The notes under the pieces are model-generated. The model had not been told where the DNA came from. It was given only the letters and a program-made list of their open reading frames with translations, and made no database searches. Both the position numbers and the translations under genes were made by a program. From Lachnospiraceae bacterium NSJ-143 (GTDB lineage: Bacteria > Bacillota > Clostridia > Lachnospirales > Anaerotignaceae), in contig JALIFM010000001.1 in assembly GCA_022867625.1 (NCBI GenBank), positions 620,001-684,000 of the forward strand: a stretch of 64,000 nucleotides of DNA. Reading direction: 5' to 3'. Below are positions 26,384 through 36,224 of this stretch, piece after piece; positions within the stretch are counted from its first letter, which is position 1; each line of letters starts with the position of its first letter.

Positions 26384-26929
26384 ATGAAAGCTACGGGAAT
26401 AGTAAGAAGGATAGACGACCTTGGCCGAATTGTTATACCAAAAGAAATCAGGCGTACTCTCCGTATTAGAGAGGGCGATCCGTTAGAAATATTTACAGAC
26501 AGAGAAGGCGAAATTATATTAAAGAAATACTCGCCTGTAGGGGAGCTTGGAGTTTTTGCAAAGGAATATGCTGAAAGCCTTGCTCAGACAGCCGGACACA
26601 TAACCTGCATACTTGATAAAGACCATATTATTGCGGTGTCAGGCGGCCCTAAAAAGGATTTCCTTGAAAAGCACATAAGCGACGCTATGGAGGAATGTAT
26701 TAACTCAAGAAGCACCCTTAACGCTAAGAGGAGTGACGGGAATTTTGTACCTGTCCTTGAGGACGATACAGACGGGGCCTACAACTACCAGCTTATAACG
26801 CCTATAATTTCCGAAGGCGATGTGATTGGCGCTGTTATGTTCCTTTCACAGGACAAGAAGATGGGCGAGGTGGAAGGAAAGCTTGCACAGACTGCGGCGG
26901 GATTCCTTGCAAAGCAGATGGAACAGTGA
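26384..26929 (+). CDS. spoVT: Stage V sporulation protein T (AbrB-family)
   Basis: Forespore transcription factor, 181 aa. Residues 1-50 are the AbrB swapped-hairpin DNA-binding domain (ATGIVRRIDDLGRIVIPKEI), with a GAF-like C-terminal domain at about 60-180, the length of SpoVT. AGGAGG lies 9 bases before the ATG at 26384. It is evidence that the organism sporulates or descends from a spore former. A terminator follows. Confidence 0.92.
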   Translation: MKATGIVRRIDDLGRIVIPKEIRRTLRIREGDPLEIFTDREGEIILKKYSPVGELGVFAKEYAESLAQTAGHITCILDKDHIIAVSGGPKKDFLEKHISDAMEECINSRSTLNAKRSDGNFVPVLEDDTDGAYNYQLITPIISEGDVIGAVMFLSQDKKMGEVEGKLAQTAAGFLAKQMEQ

Positions 26930-26957
26930 TTGGCTTTAAATAAATTATTATATCTCT

Positions 26958-26991
26958 AAAAAGGCGGAGCTTATGTGTTTCCGCCTTTTTT
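26958..26991 (+). terminator. Terminator after spoVT
   Basis: AAAAGGCGGA / TCCGCCTTTT hairpin followed by T's. The rest of the gap to ddl is AT-rich and carries the ddl promoter. Confidence 0.85.
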
Positions 26992-27159
26992 GTGCCTGTC
27001 AGGTTGCCATATTGCGCTTTAAGGAATATAATAAATACTATTTGAAATATTGTAATTCCAAAAAAGTATAGTCAAGGGCTCTGGTTTTATTACATTTTAT
27101 AAAGCTTTTGTTGGCTGTAAAATTATTACATATTTGAATCTGTTTTTACTTTATTTATG

Positions 27160-27188
27160 TTGTCATTGTCAGATAAATTGAATATAAT
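27160..27188 (+). promoter_or_regulatory. Sigma-A promoter of ddl-murI
   Basis: TTGTCA (27160-27165) and TATAAT (27183-27188) with a 17 bp spacer, 46 bases before the ddl start. Confidence 0.75.
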
Positions 27189-27233
27189 AAAAATACTAAT
27201 GGCTTTTGGGCCGCAAAAGAAAGAGGGATAAAC

Positions 27234-28292
27234 TTGAATAAAAAAACGATAGTTGTATTATTTGGAGGCCAGTCCTCTGAGCATGAGGTTTCCAGGGTTT
27301 CAGCCTCCACCATAATTTCAAATATAAGCCAGTCGAAATATTATGTCATACCTGTAGGGATTACAAAGGAAGGCCGCTGGATGATTTATAACGGACCTGT
27401 TGAAAACATAAAAAACGGAGAGTGGGAAAAGTACGGTACACCTGCTGTTTTAAGTCCGGACGCCACACAGAGGGGGCTTATAAAGGTTGTAGGCACAAAA
27501 GCGAAAATTATACCTGTTGATGTGGTTATACCTGTGCTCCATGGAAAATGGGGAGAGGACGGAACTGTTCAGGGGCTTCTTGAGCTGGCGCAGATTCCAT
27601 ATGTGGGCTGTGGCGTACTGAGCTCATCTGTATCAATGGATAAGGTGTTTACAAAGATTATCGCTAAAAACGCAAAGATTACTCAGGCAGAGTTTGTATG
27701 CGTACTTAAATCTGAGATTGGAAAAAAATCGGTAATAACTAAAATTGAAAAGAAATTAGGGTATCCTTGTTTTATTAAGCCTGCAAACGCCGGTTCGTCA
27801 GTAGGCATTACAAAGGCTCATAATCAGGAGGAGCTTATTGAAGGACTTAAGCTTGCGGCTGAGCATGACAGAAAAATACTTGTGGAGGAGTTTATAGACG
27901 GCCGTGAGCTTGAATGCGCTGTGCTTGGAAGCGTTGACAGGGCAGAGGCATCTACAGTGGGCGAAATACTTGCCGCGGCGGAATTTTACGACTACGATGC
28001 CAAATACAATAACGCTGAGTCAAAGACTGTTATACCGGCGGAGCTTGACGAGGATATAATAAACGCTATCAGGAAGGTTGCTCTTAAGGTATTCAGGTCT
28101 GTAGACGGTTCAGGGCTTGCAAGGGTTGATTTCTTTTTGGAAAAAGAAACAAACAGAATAATTTTTAACGAGCTTAATACTCTCCCCGGTTTTACAGCAA
28201 TAAGCATGTACCCTAAGCTTTGGGAGGCTGTTGGAAAGCCTTTGGAGGAGCTTATAGACGAACTTATTTCTCTGGCATGCTGCGGGAAATAA
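27234..28292 (+). CDS. ddl: D-alanine--D-alanine ligase
   Basis: ATP-grasp enzyme that joins two D-alanines for the peptidoglycan stem peptide, 352 aa. The N-terminal FGGQSSEHEVS, the ATP-grasp lysine block CFIKPANAGSSVGITKA and the C-terminal RVDFFLE and NELNTLPGFTAISMYPKLW all fit. The start is TTG, 6 bases after AAAGAGGGAT. murI follows after 12 bases. The YPKLW end, with Tyr in the preceding SMYP, is the usual D-Ala form rather than a VanA-type lactate ligase. Confidence 0.94.
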   Translation: MNKKTIVVLFGGQSSEHEVSRVSASTIISNISQSKYYVIPVGITKEGRWMIYNGPVENIKNGEWEKYGTPAVLSPDATQRGLIKVVGTKAKIIPVDVVIPVLHGKWGEDGTVQGLLELAQIPYVGCGVLSSSVSMDKVFTKIIAKNAKITQAEFVCVLKSEIGKKSVITKIEKKLGYPCFIKPANAGSSVGITKAHNQEELIEGLKLAAEHDRKILVEEFIDGRELECAVLGSVDRAEASTVGEILAAAEFYDYDAKYNNAESKTVIPAELDEDIINAIRKVALKVFRSVDGSGLARVDFFLEKETNRIIFNELNTLPGFTAISMYPKLWEAVGKPLEELIDELISLACCGK

Positions 28293-28304
28293 GGGGGCTT
28301 TTAT

Positions 28305-29108
28305 ATGGATAACAGGCCTATAGGTATATTTGATTCCGGTGTTGGCGGGCTTACGGTGACCAGACGGGTTATGGATGAGCTTGCCAACGAGGAAATAGTG
28401 TATTTTGGCGACACCGCGAGAGTGCCGTATGGGAGCAAGTCAAAGGATACAATCACCAAATTTGCTAAGCAGGACATACGTTTTCTTATAAGCAAAGATG
28501 TTAAGGCTGTGGTGATAGCCTGCAACACAGTGAGCTCAAACAGCCTTGATGAGCTTAAGGAGGCCTTTGACATACCGGTTTTCGGGGTTGTAAAGCCCGG
28601 TGCTGTTCAGGCGGCCAAAGCTACACAGAACAATAATATCGGTGTTATAGCAACAGCTGCTACTGTACGCAGCGGGGCATACAAAAGAGAGATACTGAAT
28701 ATAAATAACGGCTCAAATGTATCTTCAAGGGCGTGTCCTCTGTTTGTTCCCCTTGCAGAGGAAGGCTGGTCTGACGAGGAGGTAACATATCTTACAGCAA
28801 AGAAATATTTATCTGGGCTTATTGAAAAAAATATTGATACTCTTGTTCTTGGCTGTACACATTATCCGCTTTTGAGAAATTGTATACAGCGCACGTTTGG
28901 AGAAAGTGTGAGACTTATAGACCCGGCCTATGAGACTGCCGTAGTGCTGAAGGAATACCTTGTTAAAAACGATATGCTCAGAATTTCATCTGAGCCTGCT
29001 CAGAACAGGTTTTATGTAAGCGATAAGACAGAAACCTTCTCAAAAATATGCAGGCAGGCGCTTGGCAGGGAATTTGAGGCGGATTTGATTAATATTGAGG
29101 AATTTTAA
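28305..29108 (+). CDS. murI: Glutamate racemase
   Basis: Makes D-glutamate for peptidoglycan, 267 aa. The two catalytic cysteines are in VVIACNTVSS and LGCTHYPLL, and the N-terminal IGIFDSGVGGLTV is intact. It lies just after ddl in one operon, ended by a strong palindromic terminator. Confidence 0.95.
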   Translation: MDNRPIGIFDSGVGGLTVTRRVMDELANEEIVYFGDTARVPYGSKSKDTITKFAKQDIRFLISKDVKAVVIACNTVSSNSLDELKEAFDIPVFGVVKPGAVQAAKATQNNNIGVIATAATVRSGAYKREILNINNGSNVSSRACPLFVPLAEEGWSDEEVTYLTAKKYLSGLIEKNIDTLVLGCTHYPLLRNCIQRTFGESVRLIDPAYETAVVLKEYLVKNDMLRISSEPAQNRFYVSDKTETFSKICRQALGREFEADLINIEEF

Positions 29109-29150
29109 AAAGCCTTCCTGTTTAACAGCTGTTAAACAGGAAGGCTTTTA
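29107..29150 (+). terminator. Terminator after murI
   Basis: Long near-perfect inverted repeat (AAAAGCCTTCCTGTTTAACA and its complement) followed by a T tract. It can serve both this operon and the convergent methyltransferase gene. Confidence 0.88.
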
Positions 29151-29171
29151 TTGACTGACTTAATTGATATT

Positions 29172-29912
29172 TTAATTTGTTTTCTTTTTGGCTGATATAA
29201 TCATCATCATAGGCCTGCGCAGCTCGTCCTTCATTTCGGCATACTTATCCAGCATTTCCGCTGTCGGGGAGGGCTCAGTGAAATCCTGAATCTCAAAGCC
29301 GTTTTTAAGCAGGAGCTTAATGTAGGTTGTAAGCGTGCGGTGGTATTTTACCACATGCTCTCCCAAAAACAGTGCATCGCACCTGCCCTCACAAAAATAA
29401 TTGTCTACAGGGAAATGCAGTATTTTGCCGGATTTATCAGCATACCACTGCTGGCTGCCTTCAGAAGTAAAAACCGGGTGCTCACATGAGAACACAAAAT
29501 TTCCATCAGGTTTAAGTGTGCGGTTTACTTTGCTGAATATGTCCTGAAGGTTTTCAATGTAATGAAAAGCCAAAGAACTTATAACTATATCAAACTTGCT
29601 TTGTGGATAAGAATAGTCCTCAATAGGGGTGCGAATATATTCTATGTCCATACCGGTGCTTTTCTCTTTGGCCTTGCTGAGCATTTTTTCGGAAATATCA
29701 ATACCGGTAACAGATATTGCACCGTTCATTTTGGCGTATACGCAGTGCCAGCCGTATCCGCAGCCAAGGTCTAGCACATTTTTACCATTAAATTCTGGAA
29801 GCATTTGTTTAAGAGCGGGCCACTCTCCGGCGCCGGAAAGGCCCTCCTTTGAGCGCAGCATAGAGCTGTATTTTTCAAAAAACTCGTTATTGTCGTATTT
29901 GTTCTCTTTCAT
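29172..29912 (-). CDS. Class I SAM-dependent methyltransferase
   Basis: A 246-aa methyltransferase of the UbiE/Methyltransf_11 group. SAM-binding motif I is VLDLGCGYGWHC, followed by VTGIDIS and a later DIVISSLAFHYIEN. The acceptor is unknown; it could be a small molecule. GGAGAAG precedes the ATG. It lies 11 bases from the HAD gene on the same strand, so the pair is likely cotranscribed. Confidence 0.88.
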   Translation of the reverse strand: MKENKYDNNEFFEKYSSMLRSKEGLSGAGEWPALKQMLPEFNGKNVLDLGCGYGWHCVYAKMNGAISVTGIDISEKMLSKAKEKSTGMDIEYIRTPIEDYSYPQSKFDIVISSLAFHYIENLQDIFSKVNRTLKPDGNFVFSCEHPVFTSEGSQQWYADKSGKILHFPVDNYFCEGRCDALFLGEHVVKYHRTLTTYIKLLLKNGFEIQDFTEPSPTAEMLDKYAEMKDELRRPMMMIISAKKKTN

Positions 29913-29923
29913 TTTTCTTCTCC

Positions 29924-30742
29924 TTAATTGAACAGGCCCTCCAGTATCTTGGCTACACCGTCGCTGTCGCAGGAGGCGGTTACAGTAAACCTCCCGCTTT
30001 TAAGCTCCGGCGCGGCGTTTTCCATAACAATTCCGGTTCCGGCAAACTCAAGCATATCCAAATCGTTTTCACTGTCACCAAAGGCTATTGTTTCTGATTT
30101 ATCAATGCCAAGCCTTTGGCAGAGCTTTCTGAGGGCGTTTCCCTTGGCGGCATTGGTGGAGCTTATCTCAATATTGTCTGTCGAGGAGGAGGTTACAAAG
30201 ACGTCAAGCCGTGCTTTCATTTCATTTCTGAACCTTTCCCTCAGCGACATGTCGGTAAATATAATATTCATGTTTTCAATACTGCCAATATTTGAGGCGA
30301 GCAGGCTGTTAAGATCGTCAACAGCTGTTCTTGTGGTTTTTATATAATTGGCGCGCCTGCCGGTTATGCCGAAGGCTTCAAGGTTTTCTGCATGGGCTTT
30401 TGAAATATAGGCCATTCCGTTTGCGAATACCTCGGTTATTACATTCAGTCTGGAGGCCTCGTTAAAAACCGTTTCGGCATGCTCAGGCTTAAGGCATTCC
30501 ATAAAAATAGGGGTTTTGCTGCCGGATTTATATACACAGGCCCCGTTTGATGTTATTATATAGTTTGTAAACGGAAGCTCTTTTACATAGTCTGGTACAG
30601 CGCAGAGCGTGCGCCCGGTGGCGGGCACAAATATAACGCCTTTATCACTGGCCCTTTTTAAAATCTGTGATAAACGCCTGCTCAGCTGCTTGCTGGAGGT
30701 TAAAAGGGTTCCGTCAAGGTCAGATGCTATAAGTTTAATCAT
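29924..30742 (-). CDS. Cof-type HAD-IIB phosphatase
   Basis: A 272-aa sugar-phosphatase-like HAD enzyme. The catalytic DLDGTLL is at residues about 8-14 (nucleophile Asp, acid/base Asp), and the later motif GDSENDLDML binds metal. The start at 30742 has AAAGGAG upstream; longer in-frame reading is not needed. The family acts on sugar phosphates or flavin and thiamine phosphates; the substrate is not defined here. Confidence 0.9.
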   Translation of the reverse strand: MIKLIASDLDGTLLTSSKQLSRRLSQILKRASDKGVIFVPATGRTLCAVPDYVKELPFTNYIITSNGACVYKSGSKTPIFMECLKPEHAETVFNEASRLNVITEVFANGMAYISKAHAENLEAFGITGRRANYIKTTRTAVDDLNSLLASNIGSIENMNIIFTDMSLRERFRNEMKARLDVFVTSSSTDNIEISSTNAAKGNALRKLCQRLGIDKSETIAFGDSENDLDMLEFAGTGIVMENAAPELKSGRFTVTASCDSDGVAKILEGLFN

Positions 30743-30814
30743 ATCAATTTCTCCTTTGAATAAATAGTACCAGAATAGAGATACTAATTCAACACTTGTT
30801 TTGGAGGTGCGGCT

Positions 30815-30958
30815 GTGAATATAAAAAAACTGCAAAAACGCTACCGGCTGGTAAGATACAGGATAATTCCGGTATTCAGGCTTACAAGAACTGCTGCCTT
30901 TGCGGCGTTTGGAATCAGAAAGCTGTATCTGGGAGCGATAAAATTAAAAAACAGGTAA
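30815..30958 (+). CDS. Small basic peptide, 47 aa
   Basis: A GTG codon preceded by GGAGG at 4 bases spacing from the end of the site (TTGGAGGTGCGGCTGTG) opens a frame of 47 codons. The product is strongly basic (many Arg/Lys), with an Ala/Phe stretch near its middle (RTAAFAAFGIRKLYLG). No family is recognised. It lies divergent from the HAD gene and is followed by a terminator, which supports real expression. It could be a ribosome-associated or membrane-interacting peptide; that is guesswork. Confidence 0.5.
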   Translation: MNIKKLQKRYRLVRYRIIPVFRLTRTAAFAAFGIRKLYLGAIKLKNR

Positions 30959-31002
30959 TATTGGTTTAGTAATGTAAAATTTTAAATATACTTTTTTAAA
31001 CA

Positions 31003-31045
31003 ACACCGCCGCTGGCTAACAGATAGTCTGCGGCGGTATTTTTTG
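31003..31045 (+). terminator. Terminator after the 47-aa ORF
   Basis: ACCGCCGC pairs with GCGGCGGT over a loop of about 18 bases, followed by ATTTTTT. Confidence 0.8.
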
Positions 31046-31127
31046 CGGATTTTGCATAATAAAGGAACTTAAAAGGCAAACGGTGTTGTGTGTGTTTAAT
31101 AAAATTAAATTTTTTGTTTATATCTTC

Positions 31128-31155
31128 TTGAATTTATCAGCACATATAGTATAAT
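31128..31155 (+). promoter_or_regulatory. Promoter of the polyamine uptake operon
   Basis: TTGAAT (31128-31133) and TATAAT (31150-31155) with 16 bp between, about 62 bases before the regulator gene. Confidence 0.65.
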
Positions 31156-31217
31156 GTTTGTGGTTTAGTAAAAATAATTGTATTGTTTAGTATATCTAAT
31201 CTTGCGGAGGCGTTTAT

Positions 31218-31751
31218 ATGGATATAGGGTATAAAATCAAGCAGCTGAGGCTCAAAAAGGGGCTGACACTTGAGGAGCTTGCAAGCCGCTGTGAGCTGAC
31301 AAAGGGATTTCTCTCACAGATGGAAAGGAACCTGACATCCCCGTCAATAGCGACTCTTTACGATATACTTGAGGCGCTTGGAACAACGCTTGGCGAGTTT
31401 TTCAAGGAGGAAAAGGAAGAGAAGGCCGTTTTCCACAGAGAGGACTTTTTTGTGGATGAAAGAGACGGCTATACTTTAAGCTGGATTGTCCCCAATTCGC
31501 AGAAAAACGAGATGGAGCCGGTGCTTATAGAAATTCAGCCGGGTATGAAAACCTTTGATGTAAACCCTAATGACGGTGAGGAGTTCGGGTATGTGCTGGA
31601 AGGCCGTGTGACGCTTGTAAACGGGGATAAAGAATACGGAATAAAGAAGGGCGAAACCTTTTACCTGAACGGCAAGAGCTCCCATTATATAAGGAATGAC
31701 AGAAAGACAGCGGCAAAAATACTGTGGATTTCCACACCGCCATTATTCTGA
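31218..31751 (+). CDS. XRE-family regulator with cupin domain
   Basis: A 177-aa protein with an N-terminal HTH ([19 protein letters not shown]) and a C-terminal cupin around residues 105-175 ([21 protein letters not shown]). This is the PuuR-like architecture of polyamine-responsive repressors, and it directly precedes potABCD. It probably controls that operon with the polyamine as ligand, an inference from context. GCGGAGG precedes the ATG. Confidence 0.9.
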   Translation: MDIGYKIKQLRLKKGLTLEELASRCELTKGFLSQMERNLTSPSIATLYDILEALGTTLGEFFKEEKEEKAVFHREDFFVDERDGYTLSWIVPNSQKNEMEPVLIEIQPGMKTFDVNPNDGEEFGYVLEGRVTLVNGDKEYGIKKGETFYLNGKSSHYIRNDRKTAAKILWISTPPLF

Positions 31752-31764
31752 TAGGAGGACTGAA

Positions 31765-33348
31765 ATGGAAGAACCTGTTAAGCTTATTCAATTTAAAAAC
31801 ATTGTAAAGGACTTTGACGGACAGCTGGTTCTTAAGGGAATCAACCTTGATATATATGAAAATGAATTTGTAACACTTCTTGGGCCGTCCGGCTGCGGAA
31901 AGACTACTCTGCTCAGAATTTTAGGCGGATTTTTAAGGCAGAATGAGGGGGAGGTTATATTTGGTGATGAGGAGATAACCAATGTTGAGCCTTACAAAAG
32001 AGAGATAAACACGGTTTTCCAGAAATACGCCCTTTTCCCAAACATGAATGTATACGATAACGTGGCTTTTGGACTGAAAATAAAAAAAGAGCCGAAAGAT
32101 GTTATACAGCAGAAGGTTATGCGAATGCTCAAGCTTGTGGGCCTTGAGGAATACGGCAAAAGGAGTGTAACAGCCATGAGCGGCGGCCAGCAGCAGAGGG
32201 TGGCTATAGCCCGCGCTCTTGTAAATGAACCGCGGGTGCTGCTTCTGGATGAACCGTTGGGCGCCCTTGACCTTAAGCTGAGGAAGGAAATGCAGCACGA
32301 GCTTAAAAAAATACAGCAGGAGGTTGGAATTACATTTATATATGTAACTCATGACCAGGAAGAAGCCCTTACAATGTCTGACAAGATAGTTGTAATGAAG
32401 GACGGGGAGATACAGCAGATAGGCACACCGACGGATATTTACAACGAGCCGAGAAATGTATTTGTAGCTAACTTTATAGGCGAGAGTAATATAATAGACG
32501 GTGTTATGGTAAAGGACAACGAGGTTGTTTTTGAAGATAAGCACTTTCAGTGTGTGGACGGCGGGTTTGAGGAGAATGAGAAGGTTGATGTTGTAATTCG
32601 CCCTGAGGATTTGGAGATTGTACCTAAGGAAAAGGGAAAGCTCAGGGGAGTTGTAAAATCGGTTCTCTTTAAGGGCGTTCATTACGAGACTATAGTTGAA
32701 ACACGCTCAGGCACAAGCATAACTGTAAGGATGCGTGTGTCGGAGGACAACTCGGTTTATAATGTAAAGGCCAACGAGAGAATGAGCGCCAACGATTTTT
32801 ATCTGGACGCTGAGGACGTGGCTGAGCTTACTGAGGCTGATATCATAGCCAGAGCCGATGCACAGGCATGGGACCCTGAAACCGACGAGTTTGTATCTAT
32901 AAGCAAGGTGGATTACAAAATAAGTCCTGAAAACGGCATATATCCTGTCACATTCTCTACATCTTCGGGAACCATGGTTACAGCCAACATGATAGTGGCT
33001 GATGAGAACAAAAAGGTAAGTACAGAATACAACGAGGAGATTTTCGCTGTTAACTTCTTTAAAAAGTGCGATGAGATAAAGGAAAGCATGGCACTTGAGA
33101 CCGACCTTAAAACATGGGCCAATGCATCGGCATGGAGCCTTGACGATGATACGTCGGTGGATATTACAGAGGTTGTATATGACTTTGACCCTGAAAACAT
33201 TGTGCCCGGGGATTACCTTGTTACTTTTAAGACTGAGGGCTACCAGTATAAGATAGACACAACAAGGGAGCACAGGGAGGGAGATATAGTAGGCCTTACG
33301 TTCGAGCCGGAGGATATACACATAATGAGCAGGAGGGGGAATTGGTAA
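31765..33348 (+). CDS. potA: Spermidine/putrescine ABC transporter ATPase PotA, with a duplicated TOBE insertion
   Basis: ATPase of the polyamine importer. It has Walker A ([11 protein letters not shown], near residue 40), the signature [15 protein letters not shown] and Walker [12 protein letters not shown]. At 527 aa it is about 150 longer than typical PotA (around 370). The extra part lies at about 342-494, inside the C-terminal TOBE region, and consists of two homologous repeats. The ATG at 31765 has AGGAGG upstream. It is second in a five-gene operon: regulator, potA, potB, potC, potD. Confidence 0.92.
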   Translation: MEEPVKLIQFKNIVKDFDGQLVLKGINLDIYENEFVTLLGPSGCGKTTLLRILGGFLRQNEGEVIFGDEEITNVEPYKREINTVFQKYALFPNMNVYDNVAFGLKIKKEPKDVIQQKVMRMLKLVGLEEYGKRSVTAMSGGQQQRVAIARALVNEPRVLLLDEPLGALDLKLRKEMQHELKKIQQEVGITFIYVTHDQEEALTMSDKIVVMKDGEIQQIGTPTDIYNEPRNVFVANFIGESNIIDGVMVKDNEVVFEDKHFQCVDGGFEENEKVDVVIRPEDLEIVPKEKGKLRGVVKSVLFKGVHYETIVETRSGTSITVRMRVSEDNSVYNVKANERMSANDFYLDAEDVAELTEADIIARADAQAWDPETDEFVSISKVDYKISPENGIYPVTFSTSSGTMVTANMIVADENKKVSTEYNEEIFAVNFFKKCDEIKESMALETDLKTWANASAWSLDDDTSVDITEVVYDFDPENIVPGDYLVTFKTEGYQYKIDTTREHREGDIVGLTFEPEDIHIMSRRGNW

Positions 33349-34191
33349 ATGAAACAGTTTAAATCAATGGCGTACCCTTATATTGTGTGGATAAGCCTGC
33401 TTATTGTGGTGCCTATGCTGTTGATTCTTGTATACGCGTTTACCACAACGGGAAACAGTGTTACAACAATTAAGTTTTCTCTGGCAAACTTCGCCAAATT
33501 TTTCAGCGATGTTATATTTCTGGATGTACTGCGAAGGTCTTTGCTTATAGCTGTTGCAACTACTGTAGTCTGTATTATACTGGGGTATCCGGCAGCCTAT
33601 ATAATAGCTAACGCCGAGGGGCGGAAGAAGTTTATGCTTATACTGCTTGTGACAATACCCACATGGATAAACATGCTTGTGCGGACATATGCGTGGATGG
33701 GTATACTTCAGGATGACGGCATTATAAATACAGTTCTGTCTTTTTTAGGCATAGGCCCGTTTAAAATGCTGCACACAAGCTTTGCCGTTATACTCGGTAT
33801 GGTATATAACTTTATACCGTTTATGATTCTGCAAATTTATACATCGCTTACAAAAATGGATAAAAGTCTCCTTGAGGCGGCAAGCGATTTAGGGGCTAAT
33901 AGGGTTCAGGCATTTTTGAGGGTTACACTGCCGCTTTCTCTTCCAGGGGTGATAAGCGGAATAACGTTGGTGTTTCTGCCTGCGGTATCAAGCTTTTTTA
34001 TACCTAAGCTTTTGGGCGGAGGACAGTATGTGCTTATCGGAAACGTAATTGAAAACCAGTTCCTCACATCTGGAAACTGGAATTTCGGCAGCGCAATATC
34101 CCTTATTATGGCTGTTATAATCATGATTTCTATGTATATAACAAAAAAGATAGATAAAGGGGAAAGCATGGAAGGGGGAGTTAAAAAGTGA
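33349..34191 (+). CDS. potB: Spermidine/putrescine ABC transporter permease PotB
   Basis: One of two membrane subunits of the polyamine importer, 280 aa with about six helices. The EAA-type coupling loop is seen as LEAASDLGANRVQAFLRVTLP. It starts immediately after the potA stop, and its stop overlaps the potC start (GTGA), which indicates translational coupling. Confidence 0.92.
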   Translation: MKQFKSMAYPYIVWISLLIVVPMLLILVYAFTTTGNSVTTIKFSLANFAKFFSDVIFLDVLRRSLLIAVATTVVCIILGYPAAYIIANAEGRKKFMLILLVTIPTWINMLVRTYAWMGILQDDGIINTVLSFLGIGPFKMLHTSFAVILGMVYNFIPFMILQIYTSLTKMDKSLLEAASDLGANRVQAFLRVTLPLSLPGVISGITLVFLPAVSSFFIPKLLGGGQYVLIGNVIENQFLTSGNWNFGSAISLIMAVIIMISMYITKKIDKGESMEGGVKK

Positions 34192-34982
34192 AAAAGCGCT
34201 CAAAGATATTTTCAAAGCTTTTTATGCTCTGTATAATGGTGTTTTTCTACATGCCTATTGTGTATACAGTTGTATTCTCATTTAATTCCAAAAAATCCCT
34301 GACACACTGGAGCGGGTTTTCTCTCAGATGGTACGATAAGATGTTTTCAAACGCCACAATGATGGACGCATTGGGAACAACCGTCACTGTCGCTGTGCTT
34401 GCCACAATAATATCTACAATTGTGGGCACAATAACAGCTATTGGCCTTTCCAAATCCAATAAGGTGCTTAAGGCGCTGGTTGAGAGGATTAACGATTTTC
34501 CTATAATGAATCCGGAAATTGTAACAGCTATCAGCCTGCTTATGTTTTTCAGCGCCCTTGGCGTGCAGAAGGGCTATATAACAATGCTTATAGCGCACAT
34601 TATGTTCTGTATACCGTACGTAATGCTGAGTGTTGCGCCCAAGCTCAGGTCGCTTGACCCCAATCTTGCTGACGCTGCCCTTGATTTGGGGGCTACGCCT
34701 TATCAGGCGCTCATAAAAGTTATAATACCGCAGATTATGCCCGGTGTTGTATCAGGTGCCTTGGTGGCCTTTACAATGTCGTTTGACGATTTTATAATTT
34801 CATACTTTGTAACCGGAAACGGCGTTAGCAATATTTCAATACTGGTTTATACCATGAGCAAAAGGATAAATCCGTCTATTAATGCCCTTTCAACAATAAT
34901 AATACTTGTTATTACGGTTGTGCTGGTACTTATAAATATTGTGCCTGTGCTTAGAAAATGGGGAGGAGTAAAAGAACAATGA
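34188..34982 (+). CDS. potC: Spermidine/putrescine ABC transporter permease PotC
   Basis: Second membrane subunit, 264 aa, with about six helices. The coupling loop reads DAALDLGATPYQALIKVIIP. The start is GTG, with overlap to potB of 4 bases; the stop overlaps the potD start by 4 bases. Confidence 0.92.
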   Translation: MKKRSKIFSKLFMLCIMVFFYMPIVYTVVFSFNSKKSLTHWSGFSLRWYDKMFSNATMMDALGTTVTVAVLATIISTIVGTITAIGLSKSNKVLKALVERINDFPIMNPEIVTAISLLMFFSALGVQKGYITMLIAHIMFCIPYVMLSVAPKLRSLDPNLADAALDLGATPYQALIKVIIPQIMPGVVSGALVAFTMSFDDFIISYFVTGNGVSNISILVYTMSKRINPSINALSTIIILVITVVLVLINIVPVLRKWGGVKEQ

Positions 34983-36064
34983 AAAAGACAATCATTTTAT
35001 CAGCGGTAATAGCAGCTTTGGCGTTTTCCGGCTGTGGTTCCACAGGCGGCGGTTCATCGCAGAACGCTGTGGAAAAATATGGCTCGGATACCCTTAAGTT
35101 TTATAACTGGGGAGAATATATAGGCGAGAATGTCATATCGGATTTTGAGGAGGAATACGGTGTTAAGGTAATATCCGAGTATTTTGACTCAAACGAGATG
35201 ATGTATACAAAGCTTCAGTCCGGGGATTCGTACGATGTAATAGTGCCTTCGGATTATATGATTGAAAGGCTCATAAAGGAGGATATGCTCCAGAAGCTTG
35301 ACTTGAGCCTTATACCTAATATGGAAAACCTTGCTGATGGTGTAAAAAATTTAGCCTTTGACCCGGAAAATGAATATTCTGTGCCATATTTCTGGGGAAG
35401 TGTTGGAATTGTGTATAACCACAACAATGTACCTGAGGAGGAAGTTGAGGAAAAGGGCTACAGCATACTTAAAGATACAAAGTATAACGGCCGGATATAT
35501 ATGTATGATTCCGAGAGAGATTCGTTTATGGTGGCTCTCAAGTCGCTGGGCTATTCAATGAACACAGATAATGAGGACGAGATAAACGAGGCTTATAACT
35601 GGCTTGTGGAGCTGAACAACACCATGTCTCCGGTATATGTGACAGATGAGGTTATAGACAACATGGCAAACGGACTTATGGATATGGCTGTTGTATACAG
35701 CGGTGACGCGGCATACGTGCTTTCGGAAAACGAGGACATGAGCTACAGCATGCCTGAGGAGGGCACAAACATATGGGTTGACTCAATGGTTATACCTGAA
35801 AACGCGGCTAACCCTAAGCTTGCCCACGAGTTTATAAATTATATACTGTCATACGATGCGTCATATGATAACAGCGAAACTGTAGGCTATGCCTCAACAA
35901 ATAAAGATGTGCTTGCCGATATGAGCGGCAAAGGCGGAGAATACGAAGGTAACGAGGCTTATCTGCCAAGGGATAATTATGCAAAGGACGAGGTATTCAG
36001 GGATAATGAGTTCCTCAGACAGAAACTTTCTGAGCTTTGGATAAAGGTTAAAGCGTCCAAATAA
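34979..36064 (+). CDS. potD: Spermidine/putrescine-binding lipoprotein PotD
   Basis: Extracellular polyamine receptor, 361 aa. A lipobox (LAFSGCG) at residues about 13-20 anchors it to the membrane. The mature part has the family block LKFYNWGEYIGENVI and later YDVIVPSDYMIERL. The start overlaps the potC stop, and GGAGG lies upstream. A strong terminator follows. Confidence 0.94.
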   Translation: MKKTIILSAVIAALAFSGCGSTGGGSSQNAVEKYGSDTLKFYNWGEYIGENVISDFEEEYGVKVISEYFDSNEMMYTKLQSGDSYDVIVPSDYMIERLIKEDMLQKLDLSLIPNMENLADGVKNLAFDPENEYSVPYFWGSVGIVYNHNNVPEEEVEEKGYSILKDTKYNGRIYMYDSERDSFMVALKSLGYSMNTDNEDEINEAYNWLVELNNTMSPVYVTDEVIDNMANGLMDMAVVYSGDAAYVLSENEDMSYSMPEEGTNIWVDSMVIPENAANPKLAHEFINYILSYDASYDNSETVGYASTNKDVLADMSGKGGEYEGNEAYLPRDNYAKDEVFRDNEFLRQKLSELWIKVKASK

Positions 36065-36068
36065 ATAA

Positions 36069-36104
36069 CAAAACCCCCACCCTGTTTAAGGAGTGGGGGT
36101 TTTA
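36069..36104 (+). terminator. Terminator after potD
   Basis: AAAACCCCCAC pairs with GTGGGGGTTTT, ending the pot operon. Confidence 0.9.
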
Positions 36105-36224
36105 ACATGTCTGAAATTCAAAAATACGGAAAGTGTTTTTGAATTTTTTGTTTCATTAGTAAAAAAGTGAATTGCATAAATCAGGGTGCAGATGTATTGC
36201 GTGCGGACCGGGTTTATAGTTGGT

